Below are positions 34,614 to 45,909 of a DNA stretch of 64,000 nt, one piece after another. Numbering within the stretch: the first letter of the stretch is position 1; each line of letters starts with the position of its first letter. The stretch is from Aspergillus flavus. Lineage: Eukaryota > Ascomycota > Eurotiomycetes > Eurotiales > Aspergillaceae. The notes beneath the pieces are model-generated. The model saw only the letters and a program-made list of their open reading frames with translations. It was not told where the DNA came from and did no database searches. The stretch covers positions 744,001-808,000 of the forward strand of contig NC_092405.1 of the NCBI RefSeq assembly GCF_009017415.1, in the 5' to 3' direction. Made by a program: the position numbers and the translations under genes.

Positions 34614-36899
34614 ATGAACTTAAATAGCCCACATCGTATTCACACTGTACAGGGAAACATTCCACATTCAACACAACTCCATATACGTATGACTCTTGTG
34701 GGCCGTCGGTTTGCTAATGCTAATTTTCTTACAGCGTCAAGTACTAAAGCGCCCTGGACCGTCCCTTTCCGACGAAATCCGCTCTTTGTCAGTCGCTCAG
34801 CGGAAATAGCCAAGCTTGATGATATCCTTAGTAATGACGGTGCCTTCTCCCAGGTTGCGATTGAGGGGCTTGGTGGCGTTGGGAAAACACAAATTGCGCT
34901 TGAATATGCGCATATCCTGCGAGAGCGACATCCGGACTGTGCAATATTCTGGATACCAGTCACTAGCGTTGAGAGCATGCTGGAGGCGTATTCGCAAATC
35001 GCAAAAGAGCTGCAAATCCCAAATGTTGGGATCGAGACCAAAGACATTCAGAATATAGTCCAACATCGACTGAGTCAAGAAAGCTCCGGCAGATGGTTAC
35101 TGGTGTTGGACAATGCTGACGACATCTCCTTTTGGGCTGATAAAACTAAGGGTACGACTACTTCTAACCTGCCAAACAGCAAGCATGGATCTATCCTTTT
35201 CACAACCAGAAGCCACAAAACAGCAATTAAATTAGCAGGGAGAAATATAGTCACAGTCAAAGCGATGAATAGCGCACTAGCCAAGAACCTGCTGGGAAAC
35301 ACTTTAATCGACCGAAGCCTGCTGACTGACGAACGAGCTACTGCTGATTTACTTCAGAAGCTCACGTACCTGCCGCTCGCAATTGTCCAGGCAGCCGCAT
35401 TCATCAACAAGAATCAAATGACGCTCTCCGAGTATATATCGCTCCATGAGAGCACTGAGGAGAGTACTATCGACATCCTTAGTCAAAATTTCGAAGACGA
35501 AGGTAGATACGAGGACGGAAAGAACTCCGTTGCGACAACATGGCTCATATCCTTCCAACAAATCCGGGCTTCTGACCCGTTAGCAGCGGAGTACTTGTCA
35601 CTTATGGCCTGCGTTGACTCAAAGAATGTCCCACAGAAATTCCTTTCTCTCACACAGTCGGCAACAAAGACTTCTGATGCTCTTGGGACGCTGAAGGCTT
35701 TCTCCTTTATTACAAATCACGAAAATAGCCAGCATCTGGATATCCACCGTCTGGTACACCTGGCGACGCGTAACTGGCTACAAATGCAGGGCACCCTCCT
35801 AGAGTGGACCAACAAAGCTCTGAGTCACATGAATATGCTGTTCCCATTCCCCAGAGAGGAAAACCGACACATGTGGAGGCCATTACTACCACATGCTCGG
35901 CACATCATAGAGTCACTGGCACCGAGTACCCCAACCAGAGCAGCGATATATCTATTACATATTTTTGGATACGGTGTCCTACAAGATGGAAGATACCGAG
36001 AAGCTCGAAGAGCCTTTAGCACGGTTACAGATTTCTACAAAACTAGCCTTGGCATAGAACATCCTGTGACACTGTCCACTCAAGCAACCTTAGCACAGAT
36101 ATACCTCAGACAAGGGGAATGGAGCAAAGCTGAGTCTTTGAATATGCAAACACTAGACAGCCTGAAGAAGGTTGTCGGCTTCGAGAGTATGGTGACATTG
36201 ACAAGCATGACTACACAGGTATCGATATACTGCGCCCAAGAACGGTGGACGGAGGCAGAGAAGTTAGAACTCCAGACCTTGAAATTTTACGAGAGGGCGC
36301 TTGGTACAAAGCATCCACAAACTCTGATGAATAAGAGCTATCTAGCACTGATATATAGGGAGAAAGGAAAATGGAATCAATCCAGGAAGCTCAATTTGCA
36401 GATATTGAAATGTCACAGGACAGCACTTGGGACGGAGCATCCATTAACACTCATCAGCACGCGTAACCTCGCAGATGATTACAGATATCTGGGGCTTCTG
36501 AGAAAGGCAGAAGCGCTGCAAACGCAAGCAACAGAGACTTCCAAACGGATTCTTGGAGCAGAGCATCCGGACACAATACGTGCCACAGGTAGTCTGGCCT
36601 CTATATATAGAGAGAGGGGCCGCCTCAAGGATGCCGAGAAGTTGCACATGCAAGTTTTGGAGAATTATCGAAAGACTCTTGGTGCGGAACACCCTAGTAC
36701 TTTATGGGCCATGGCCCCTCTAGCTGACACCTGGAGGAGAATGGGTCGATATACTGAGGCGACTGAGCTGCTGGAGAAGTGCTTACACTTGGAAACGAAA
36801 GTTTTGGGAGCGGACTACTCTGGTACGTCAGAAGATAGTCGTACACTGCGCCGATGGCACATGCACCAGCAGGTAATGAGTGGGTGCACTCCAAGCTAG
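34614..36899 (+). CDS. NB-ARC / tetratricopeptide repeat protein (NLR-type)
   Basis: ORF of 761 aa from ATG 34614. Order of parts: a linker (about 45-75, WTVPFRRNPLFVSR); the NB-ARC ATPase with P-loop GLGGVGKT at 85-92, Walker B LLVLDNADD at 162-170, GSILFTTRS at 192-200 and LPLA at 253-256; a winged-helix-like stretch to about 420; then about seven TPR units of 42 residues with the LGxEHPxTL hallmark (about 460-745). This is the fungal STAND/NLR layout, linked to non-self recognition and programmed cell death. The true 5' end is uncertain: a strong intron (GTATGT at 34601, two GCTAAT branch sites, ACAG ending 34734) covers the annotated ATG. A 10-nt exon (34591-34600) would then connect it to the patatin gene, giving one protein of 1068 aa. 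Confidence 0.85.
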   Translation: MNLNSPHRIHTVQGNIPHSTQLHIRMTLVGRRFANANFLTASSTKAPWTVPFRRNPLFVSRSAEIAKLDDILSNDGAFSQVAIEGLGGVGKTQIALEYAHILRERHPDCAIFWIPVTSVESMLEAYSQIAKELQIPNVGIETKDIQNIVQHRLSQESSGRWLLVLDNADDISFWADKTKGTTTSNLPNSKHGSILFTTRSHKTAIKLAGRNIVTVKAMNSALAKNLLGNTLIDRSLLTDERATADLLQKLTYLPLAIVQAAAFINKNQMTLSEYISLHESTEESTIDILSQNFEDEGRYEDGKNSVATTWLISFQQIRASDPLAAEYLSLMACVDSKNVPQKFLSLTQSATKTSDALGTLKAFSFITNHENSQHLDIHRLVHLATRNWLQMQGTLLEWTNKALSHMNMLFPFPREENRHMWRPLLPHARHIIESLAPSTPTRAAIYLLHIFGYGVLQDGRYREARRAFSTVTDFYKTSLGIEHPVTLSTQATLAQIYLRQGEWSKAESLNMQTLDSLKKVVGFESMVTLTSMTTQVSIYCAQERWTEAEKLELQTLKFYERALGTKHPQTLMNKSYLALIYREKGKWNQSRKLNLQILKCHRTALGTEHPLTLISTRNLADDYRYLGLLRKAEALQTQATETSKRILGAEHPDTIRATGSLASIYRERGRLKDAEKLHMQVLENYRKTLGAEHPSTLWAMAPLADTWRRMGRYTEATELLEKCLHLETKVLGADYSGTSEDSRTLRRWHMHQQVMSGCTPS

Positions 36900-37346
36900 T
36901 CGATGAACAGCCTGCATCGAACGCTGTCACTGATAGAAATTTGTTCCAGTCAACTGGATTTTGTCTGTCCTTTGCCATATGTAATGTTCTCCTGTATATT
37001 GTACTCTGTTAGTTTGATAACTCAGCCGGCTATAATCTTGCCCCGGCCTAGACTGACTGTAATATTATTAAGGCTATTGATTCGTAATGATAATCAGTAC
37101 CCGATCGGGTCTCCGCTTTCATAGCCGAAGGGGAAGTGGATCCGTAACGCGATCAAAGATCAATCAAATGCGATAAATTTATACTAGACTACTAAATGGA
37201 AAGGGTCCACGACATGGGCCGAAGCAATTTTCTTTCGTTTATAAATTTCCCCGCAATTTCTTCTGATTTCATAACTCTGCTACGTAGGAGACAATTGACC
37301 TCCATATACCCTGAGGGACCGCGCTAAGCACCTATACAAATCTGCC
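36900..37346. other. Intergenic region before the VBA-type transporter
   Basis: No ORF of note. It has the 3' flank of the NB-ARC gene and the promoter of the transporter. Confidence 0.45.
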
Positions 37347-39262
37347 ATGCACTCAACTGCCCGTCAATATGACTCGCTCGAGGGGATGTCAAGAACGGAA
37401 CCCGACGTTGAGCCCGCCCTCCCACATGAGGAACAACCTCTCCTATCTTCGGAGGATATCTGGAAACCACCAAAAGGCTTTCTCTGGATCCAGATCGGTA
37501 TGGATCACTGCGAGGTTCAGAGCACCAGGCCGCTAATGATTTCCCCAGCGATTATGTCCAATGTTTTTCTCTCGGGCTTTGACGGCACCATCACTGCTTC
37601 AACTTACGCCGTCATCAGCTCGGAATTCAACGCTGCCAACACCGCCTCATGGCTCACCACCTCATACCTAATCACTAGTACTGCTTTCCAACCTCTTTAC
37701 GGTCGCTTTTCCGATATTTTTGGACGACGCGCCTCCTTCTTTACAGCGACCATCACCTTCATGGTCGGTTGTATTGGCTGCGGCATTGCAAAGGATATCA
37801 TATTTCTCAATCTCATGAGAGCATTGACTGGAATCGGTGGGGGTGGTCTAATGACTATGGGTATGATGGAATTTTTCTTTCGTTGAACAACGTTGAACGC
37901 TAATGTCGTTCAGCCACTATTGTCAATTCGGACCTGATCCCCTTCCGTCGTCGTGGCATGTACCAGGCCCTCCAAAATGTCATGCATGGTTTCGGTTCTA
38001 TCTGTGGCGCATCCTTTGGAGGCTCAATTGTTGACAGCATCGGGTGGCGATGGTGCTTTCTGATGCAAGCTCCGGTCGGACTGCTCGCACTGATTACAGG
38101 TCACCTGGTAATTCATCTTCCCAGGAAAACCGACCTCATCGAACCGGGTCAGGGACTCCGGGCGATCTGGCAACGAATCGATCTCTCCGGCGCATGCGTA
38201 CTCATTCTAGGCCTCTCCAGCCAGCTGGTTGGTTTAAGTCTGGGCGGAAACGACCTGCCCTGGTCTAATATATGGGTGATTTCCTCACTCGTATCAAGTG
38301 TGATCCTTTTAGGTGCTTTCGTGGTTATCGAAACAAAGACTTCTGCGATCCCGCTTATCCCCCCGAGAATGCTGCGAGGCCTCCTGCCTATTGCTACCCA
38401 AGTCTCAAATGTCTGTGTCGGAATGGCGGCGTATGCAGTATGTTTTGTGACACCGTTCCCGCAACTAGAGCTAACATTAGTAGTTTCTCTTTACTCTCCC
38501 ATTGCTATTCCAGGTCATTCTCTTGGATTCTGCCGCCAAGGCTGGTGCGAGACTGGCGATTCCGTCCCTCGCGACCCCAGTGGGTGGTGTTATTTCCGGC
38601 ATTGTCATGTCCCGTTGGGGCAAATTGGCCCAACTTGTACGCGTGGGCGCTTTGCTGATGTGCATCGGAAACTTGCTAGTGATGTCACTGCAATTCAACG
38701 ACGCTGGGTGGAAGTACTTTACATACGTAATTCCAGCAAGCCTCGGCCAGGGCATCGTGTACCCCGGGATTTTGTTCACGTTCCTTGCCGCATTCGACCA
38801 TTCTGGTACGCAAGATACAATGCATATCCGTGTGGGCTTTAAGACTAACAATACACAGACCACGCTGTGTCGGCGTCCACGGTGTACTTGGTGCGTTCAC
38901 TCGGCACCGTTTGGGGCGTGGCGATCACGTCCACTATTGTACAAAATACATTGCGCTCAGGCCTCGCTGAGGCCTTGAGTGGAGTACCAGACAAATGGAA
39001 AGTAACATCCCTTTCTTTGCGAGTAGGGGCTAGTTGAGCGATAGCTGATCATTGTGTGGTACAACTCCAGATTATCGATGATATCCGACACTCGGTGTCG
39101 GCTATACATGACCTACCACCGGATGTCCAAATGGCCGCTAGACTGGTATATTACCGCGGCATCCGGCTGTCCTTTATGGCCTCGGCTTGCTTTGGGTTTG
39201 TGGCTACCATCGCTGCACTCTTTACAAAGGGCAAAGGGCTACACCGTGCGAATAATGCGTAA
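37347..39262 (+). CDS. MFS transporter, vacuolar basic amino acid (VBA) type
   Basis: Six exons (37347-37497, 37549-37860, 37914-38437, 38484-38805, 38859-39001, 39071-39262) give 547 aa and about 14 membrane spans (DHA2-like). The N-terminus carries an acidic di-Leu-like EEQPLLSSED, common in vacuole-targeted proteins. Helix 1 reads IMSNVFLSGFDGTITASTYAVIS, followed by WLTTSYLITSTAFQPLYGRFSDIFGRR. These are typical of yeast Vba1-3 and fission yeast Fnx1-like proteins that move Lys, His and Arg into the vacuole. Siderophore or drug export within DHA2 is the alternative. The 51-nt first intron has no in-frame stop. All junctions keep frame, and exon 4 starts after TTAGTAG at 38484. Confidence 0.88.
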
Positions 39263-40068
39263 ATCTATCTCGGAAGACTAGTTATAGGGCTAGTCGCCTC
39301 TGAGCCTTGAGCTGAACACAGGAGGTGAGGAATGTAAAGGTAGGTCCGAAGGAGGTAGATGGTGTGGAGTTGGATGAGGGGGTGAAGGATCCTGGTGTCG
39401 GAATTAGTTCCATGCTGGAGACATATGAGGGGTGAACGGCCGTCTTATGAACAGAAAGCCTGCCAGCAATAGACGCGGAGATGTTATAAACTTTATGGCA
39501 GATTAGCCGTACCAGAACTCGCTGACAGCCATTGCCCATTGCAACTGTACTTTGGCGACAGCAACATTACCTCGTAACTATTCCGCAATGCGGAGAAATC
39601 CCACCCCCAAGGAGCTGAAGAGGTCCAATAGATAAATCTCAAATGCTAACGAACCTTATCCGGGGTTTAGAAATGCGGGGAAGCATCAAATAGGCCAAAA
39701 TATCCTCAGCCCTCAATGGCTACGCTACTTACTCTGCAGAGCTTCTTCAACGCTGATCCGCGATCAATTCCGCCGTAATTCCGCTATAATCATGCATTTG
39801 GGGGACCCGAAAACACGTCTGCCAGTCAAGAGTTAAGATAATGCAGCGTCGATAAACGCAGCTCGGAATTCGATAAGCGTTCCGACTATCGCTCACTATC
39901 TTGATAGGGCATGATATCGTTACTAACGCATGGCCAGAAACCCTAACGTCAAGTCCATCAACCGTAAACTTCAATGGCCTAGTGTAGACAATATGGAGTG
40001 AATGTAATGGAGTATATCTACACACTTAAACGATTCTCATAATTTATCAACTCAATTCACATAACAGT
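39263..40068. other. Intergenic region VBA transporter to APC permease
   Basis: 806 bp with short motif-free ORFs. It contains the promoter of the permease. Confidence 0.45.
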
Positions 40069-41886
40069 ATGAGCAAACAAGACCTCAAACCCAATCATGA
40101 CCTCTCCACTCCCTCTATCGAACTTGCCAACGGCCAAGTCGCCGTAACAGGCCTCCCCAATGCGCCGATGAAGCAAAACTTCAGCATACTCAGCATCATT
40201 GCGGTAGGTTACAATATCTCCAACAGCTGGGTTGCCATCGCGGCCAGCTTCGCCATCGCCATCCAGTCCGGCGGAGCTGTGACCTTGCTGTATGGAATCA
40301 TTCTCGTTGCCGCTATTATGCTCTGTACAGGACTGACGCTTGCTGAACTTGCAAGTGTCTACCCCACTGCAGGTGGACAATATCATTTCACCTCGATCCT
40401 AGCTACGAGCCGCTGGAGCCGCAGTTTATCGTACTCTAGTGGGCTGGCAGCTGTGTTCTCATGGATTACGCTGAGTGCATCCATTGCATTGTCCTCGGCT
40501 AATGTGCTCATGGCCATTATAATCAGGTGGCGGCCGGAATATCAACCTGAAACTTGGCATTATTTTCTCGTGTATCAAGCGATGAATGCTGTCATGGTTC
40601 TTTATAATATATTCCTCACGAACAAAACATTGTGGGTCTATAACCTTGGTTGTATGTACCTAAATTATACACCCTCCAGCATCACCTATTCAATCACAAA
40701 AGCTAACGGGAATAGTCGTTCTTTCCATATCCACATTTCTTGCCATAACAATCACCTGTCCTGCTCGCTCCTCTATCCAACTTGACTCCTCACATGTCTG
40801 GACACAATTCGCCAACGGCTCCGGCGGGTGGCCAGACGGCATTTCCTTCTTGACGGGCCTCTCAACACCTCAGTTCATGCTTTCTGGTCTTGATGCAACG
40901 CTTCATCTCGCCGAAGAATGTCTTCAACCCGAACGAATTGTCCCCAAAGCAGTCATTGTCACTGTTATCGTGGGGTTCCTGACCGCATTTCCCTTCTCAG
41001 TCGCCATAATCTACAGTTACAAGGATGTCGAGCTCTCCCTCACAACACCAACTGGGTACGTCGGTCTCAATCCCTCCAGGTCTACCACAATGTAGCGCCG
41101 CGCTAACATAAAGTAATGAACCCCAGCTTCCCAATCTACTTTATATGGGAAAAGGCCACCCACTCCCCAGTAGCAGCTACGATTTTCATGGCTTGCATGT
41201 TAACCGTATCATGCATAGCCCTAAACGCAGTGCACCAGACATCATCCCGACTAACATGGTCTTTTGCTCGAGACGAAGCGCTCTTCTACTCGAATAAGTT
41301 GGCCTCTGTGAGCCCGACGCTCGGGGTGCCTGTATACGCGATCCTGCTGGATGGACTGTGGGTTTTGTTACTGGGAGTTGTCTATGTTGCTTCCTCCAAC
41401 GGTATAGCAATTCTACCCTTGCCACCCTCGTATATATATATTCTGTGCATCGCGTGCTAATAAGAGATACAACAGCATTCAACGCCTTCATAAGTACAAC
41501 TGTTGTCGTCGCACAAATATCCTACGCCATCCCCTCCGCACTCCTCCTATATCGTCGTCGATCCACGGATTACCTCCCTCCATCGAGACCATTCAAACTA
41601 ATAAATTCGGTTGGGTACATTGTCAACATAGTAACGATTGTGTGGGCTGTTGTGTTGACTGTCTTTTTCTCCTTTCCAACTGTGCTGCCAGCTACAGGTG
41701 GAAATATGAGTATGCTGATCTCCCTTTATATATCCTTTCTCCTTTTATGCTCTATAAAGGAGAAGTTATGCTAATTGTATTTTAGACTACACTTCCGTGG
41801 TGCTAGTCGCAATGTTAGTTCTTGGGATTGTGAACTGGTTCGCATATGCAAGGAAGCATTATCATGGGCCAAGATTAGAACTATGA
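40069..41886 (+). CDS. Amino acid permease, APC family (GABA/choline-type)
   Basis: Five exons (40069-40651, 40716-41055, 41127-41401, 41476-41709, 41786-41886) give 510 aa with about twelve membrane spans. The N-terminal FSILSIIAVGYNISNSWVAIA, then LTLAELASVYPTAGGQYHF and WITLSASIALSSANVL, match the fungal amino-acid/choline transporter group (Uga4, Hnm1). FMLSGLDATLHLAEECLQPERIVPKAV is the helix 6-7 signature. It likely imports GABA, choline or related amines by proton symport at the plasma membrane. The exact substrate is not readable. The second half (DEALFYSNKLASVSPTLGVPVYA) is complete, and the C-terminus is short and basic. Read-through of intron 1 (GTATGT at 40652) leads to an early stop. 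Confidence 0.9.
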
Positions 41887-43493
41887 GACTTCTGCTTTTC
41901 AGTTATTCAGCGATCGATAGGTTCTATACGTATAGTGTCTTCTCTGTGCTCGTCTTTCCCTTATATCTCTATAAGGCTCGTTAGTCCCAGCCTATTGCCA
42001 CAATATAGCCAAATCAGTTAGCAACAAGCGAGACAGAAACGTCATGTTATAAACTCTTTCCATTGGTCGCATTACTTCGATACGGTCAACTCATTGGTGT
42101 ATACCTTGCTACCACTGGGTGCATTTACTTTGTAGCCATGTCGCGGCATTTTTACCATGTTAATTCAGGGAACAGAGGCCTACTGGAACCAACCAAGTAT
42201 ACTAAATGATGGCTTCTAAGCCACGTGAGGGCCGCTGCTTTATTAACCATTGTCTCTGCCTCGGGCAGATCAGCCGTCCATAGCGACTCTGATCATGAGA
42301 TCACCTGTGACAGAGCCTGAGCTTCTTTCCCCAGCCGCCTACATGAAGTTGTTTTTGGAGTTCTTTACTAAATAAATCTCCAGGCAACCGTATACTCAAT
42401 TTAGAAGCCCTTTTCATACAGTCTGGAACCTACGTATGGCTACAAGAAGTTCTAGAACTAATCATGGCAGTGCTGCGCCTTCTGACAGATGTCATTGAAA
42501 CTGGTTGTCGCATGGACGGTAGCCACTCTTTAATTAAAAATGACACGATGACTGTGGCTTGTCTGTTCCGGAGTCTCCTATCAGGGTGAGAGGGTCCTTG
42601 GAAATGATGGCGGCGGACGCAAGCCAATGAAATAGATGTTGGGTGCTTGCTCAACCAATGAGAGTGTGTGGCTAGTGGGGGTGAGAGGTGTATCCCACTC
42701 GGGGTCCCTGTAGGGCTGTGGCTGTGGCTCTGGAAAGGGGGCTGTGTAATACCTACTCCTACGTAGTAGTATGTACTATGTAGTACTAGTAACTTAACTT
42801 ATGGTGTGAATTATATTGTCGGACGGGTTTGTGCTACGGACTCTCTTAACTACCGAGAATTGTTGTTGTTGTTGTTGAATGCGATACTAACAAAAGGAGG
42901 TAATGGGGGCCAGTCAGTGAGAACAAAGTTTGCACGGGCAGGATTCGCACCAGCCCCAATGCGGAATGCCGGGAAAACAGCCTGGAGACCTATGACTGAG
43001 GACAAGACAGTCAGGGTGGAAAGGATCGATTTCTTCTTAGTGGGTATACTATAAGTCCTTAGTGACAAGAGAATTTCTTGGGTGAGAATTGCAAAGAAAT
43101 CCTGGAAATTCTAATTTGGATTGGATTCAATCTTTAAGAGTGCAATCTGAGCCACCGGGCGATCGGCTTCCTATCTTTTTCAATTCCATTCCCTATTTTG
43201 AATTTCTCCGCTTCGGACCTTGTCATCAGCTTTCCCCCCCGTTGGTTCTTAATTCCACTTTTCTACTCTCTCTTCCCTTCCCCCTTCAAGTTCTTGTCTC
43301 TTGTTCGACCCGTTCGTACTTGGCATTTCTTAGGTACCCTCTACCCCCTTTCATTGGCCCTTACCGTGCCCACGAGAGCCTCTTCCCCATCATCTTAATT
43401 TTCTTCTTCATCCGATTCCATCATCTGAAGCTTGGTTTGATCAGTCCATACTGACCAGTGCGACATTCGTTCTGCCCACAGACATCTATCATC
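41887..43493. other. Intergenic region upstream of the CYSTM gene
   Basis: 1.6 kb without a recognisable ORF. It contains CACGTG at 42232-42237, a run of short TAGTA/GTACTA repeats near 42760-42792, (TTG)5 near 42862 and a CT-rich leader (separate entry). Confidence 0.5.
43202..43320 (+). promoter_or_regulatory. CT-rich promoter/leader of the CYSTM gene
   Basis: A strongly pyrimidine-rich tract with C-runs and CTCTCTTCCC blocks on the coding strand, ending about 170 bp before the ATG. Such tracts precede transcription starts of highly expressed filamentous-fungus genes. Confidence 0.45.
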
Positions 43494-44161
43494 ATGAGTT
43501 ACCAACAACAGCCCCCTTATCCTCCCCAGCCTGCGTAAGTACTCCAATGCTACTTGATTTTTCTCATCCGTGTTTTGCGACCGGGTTTGCGATCTCTACC
43601 CAGGTCGTGTCGGAGGCTACGGTGTCGCAGTTGGCCAAGGCGCGGTTTTAGGGGTCTTGTCCGATGTCATCCGTTGGTTTTCGCGTGAAGTGAGCGGACC
43701 GGACAGAAAAGACTCGACACTTGTCCCTTCAAAGTCCTTCACAATTCATTCTGACTCCGTCCTTAATGCAGCTACGGTCCTCCTCCCGGTAACTACGGTC
43801 CTCCTCAGGGTGGCTACCCTCCCCAGCAGCAGTACGGTGGTTACCCTCCTCAGGGTCCTCCTCCTGGACAATACGCACCTCAACCCCAAGTAAGTTACGA
43901 CTCCAGGCCATCGCCCAGGACGACTATCTAACAATCGTGCCACAGATGGGATACGACCCACGTCAGCAACAACCCCCACAGGAGAAGAAGAGTCACGGCT
44001 GTCTTGGTGCCTGGTGAGCACTCCGTTTTCTCCCGGTATTTACCCGTGCATGATGCTAATCCTTATACTTCTTCAGCTTGGCCACCCTTTGTTGCTGTTT
44101 CCTTTGCGAAGAGAGCTGCGAATGCTGTATTGACTGCATCGAATGCTGCGAAATGTGCTAA
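43494..44161 (+). CDS. Small Pro/Gln/Tyr-rich protein with C-terminal CYSTM-like module
   Basis: Four exons (43494-43534, 43772-43889, 43946-44013, 44077-44161) give 103 aa. The N-terminal two thirds are repeats of YGPPPG, GGYPPQ and related units (residues 1-60). A basic EKKSHGC linker follows, then a short Cys-rich segment GCLGACLATLCCCFLCEE and a tail ECCIDCIECCEMC. This is the layout of CYSTM-type proteins, small tail-anchored or palmitoylated membrane proteins linked to stress tolerance and metal or toxin resistance; the fungal role is less clear. The first intron is long for this window (237 nt). All exons are needed to read the Cys-rich end in frame, and none is seen whole in any single ORF. 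Confidence 0.85.
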
Positions 44162-45909
44162 GCTTCACGACCCGTATATGACCTCAATGATACGATAATA
44201 CCTACCCATCGCGTGCGGGATAGCCGGTTGGGGTGAGGGCGCCGGGAGGCGCTGAACGATTCGGCGTGCAGCCCTTTTCGCTTATTTCGCTTTCCTTTAA
44301 ACCCGTCGATCTGTCCTCCGAACAACGTGGAGCGTACCGATTTTTATCAATCATGTTTACTCACTTTGGGATAATGGCTTCCAGGACAAAGAGGTGGTGG
44401 GTTGGGGAAGAGATCTGCTTTTGCTGGATGGCGCTTTCAGTTCGATGACCTTTTAATTTTTTGCGGATCGTTTTTTGTTTCCTTGCGTCGGTGTTTCGAA
44501 GGGAGCATTGTTTTACGATCGATTGTCTTCGTGGATCGTGGAGTGCAATATGTCTATCCGCAGTACGGAGATAGTCTTCAATTGGACCTTTATATTTCCT
44601 TACTATATCTTCTCGTCAGAAAACTTGCGTCCATCTAGCTTGGAAGGGCAATCGTAGATGTATTATGCGAAAGGTCAAAATGTTTAGATTCTTGAAGACA
44701 ATGAGCCACTGAGAGGTTGAATACAAAGGGTGTCACGAGCCCATCCGATTGGCCACCCACAATTTAACCTCAGCCTCTCATCAACTTCTTCACTTTCACC
44801 TACCCTGATGGCGAGCGGTTAAGGATTCAACAAGCCATTCGATCAGGTATCTAGGACAGGGACCTGTTGTATGCGGGCGACCGCACCCCTTCCTCAAAAT
44901 ATAGGTTGAGAAGTCACCTTAGGATGCAAAGGGCGGATGTGGCCTTCGTTACAAGGCAAGCTTGTCTCCAATACTCATGACTGTTCTCGCGGAATGCCAT
45001 TATGGGGATCAATCACCCTGGCATAGGTCGTCGCTGGAAGGACATCGTGCATGGGTTTTCCGAGGCGAGGACCGGAATTCCCAACGCCCTCAGGCACATC
45101 GAAACTCGGATGACAACATCGACCACTGTCTCGTCTGAGGTCTCCAGATGGGCCGGAATAGAGTGGTGCTCTGTTAAATAGCCCGGAGAAATGTCGGCAG
45201 AACCGCCAGGCATCAACATTAATTCACGCAACCCTGACGGTAATAATAGCCTGCGGTTGAAGACGGAAAAATAATCTCCGTGCAATGCAGCATCCTATGC
45301 CCAATTTTAGGCACGAGTGGACGATGATAAAAACAATGATTTCTGTAATGCGGGGGAACTCCGCATTTTTATTTCCTGCTGGATTTATCCCTGTCAAGCT
45401 CGATGTACCAAACAGAGGTTTTTCTTTTGGATAAAGACATGAAGCTGAAGAATATGTGAGACTATGGATACACAGTCTAAAACATGCTATTCGTTTTGCC
45501 CGTCGAGGAGTAGAAAACATTTGAAGATGCACGCTGACTCGATAGTGGCTTCTCGACACGCTATCATGCAATTAGGCAAAATGTCAAACCATCGTCGTGC
45601 ATGCAGTTGTGACTACCTTCTCTACCTGCATACCCCTCAAGGACTTTTACTAGAAGCGGAAGTCTTCTTCCACAGTCTCTCAAATGCCACAGATCACTCC
45701 ACAGGGAATACTGTCCCTTAGCGAAAAGACTCTCTTCGGCATGTCCGCGATTGCCGGGAACCGGCCCTTGCCGTGGAGTAGACTCCGCTGGGGGTCGGGG
45801 ATAGTAAACAGATATAAATTGTCTGGGGTTCACCGGCCGGGGTCAAGTACTGGACGGGAATAAGATCGGCAGAGTGCATGTACTGATCGCCCTGTAGAGG
45901 AGAGCCACT
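44162..45909. other. Intergenic region: 3' flank of CYSTM gene and abfA promoter
   Basis: 1.7 kb without a recognisable gene. I looked for XlnR-type GGCTAA/G and AraR-type CGGDTAAW sites; only near-matches (for example CGGTTAAG near 44815) were seen. Confidence 0.45.
45813..45818 (+). promoter_or_regulatory. Putative TATA box of abfA
   Basis: TATAAA lies 97 bp upstream of the abfA ATG, in a normal position for a strongly regulated secreted-enzyme gene. Confidence 0.5.

Noticed and set aside
34614..34734. N-terminal 40 residues of the NB-ARC ORF as real protein
   Set aside because: Not fully rejected, but the segment lies inside a strong intron and has no family likeness, so it is treated as doubtful.
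42930..42990. tRNA-like GATTCGCACC stretch (minus-strand T-arm look-alike)
   Set aside because: The loop would read TGCGAAT instead of TTCGAAT, and no matching D-arm, anticodon arm or acceptor stem could be drawn.
44162..45909. XlnR or AraR binding sites in the abfA promoter
   Set aside because: Only near-matches to GGCTAR and CGGDTAAW were found, so no site is annotated.
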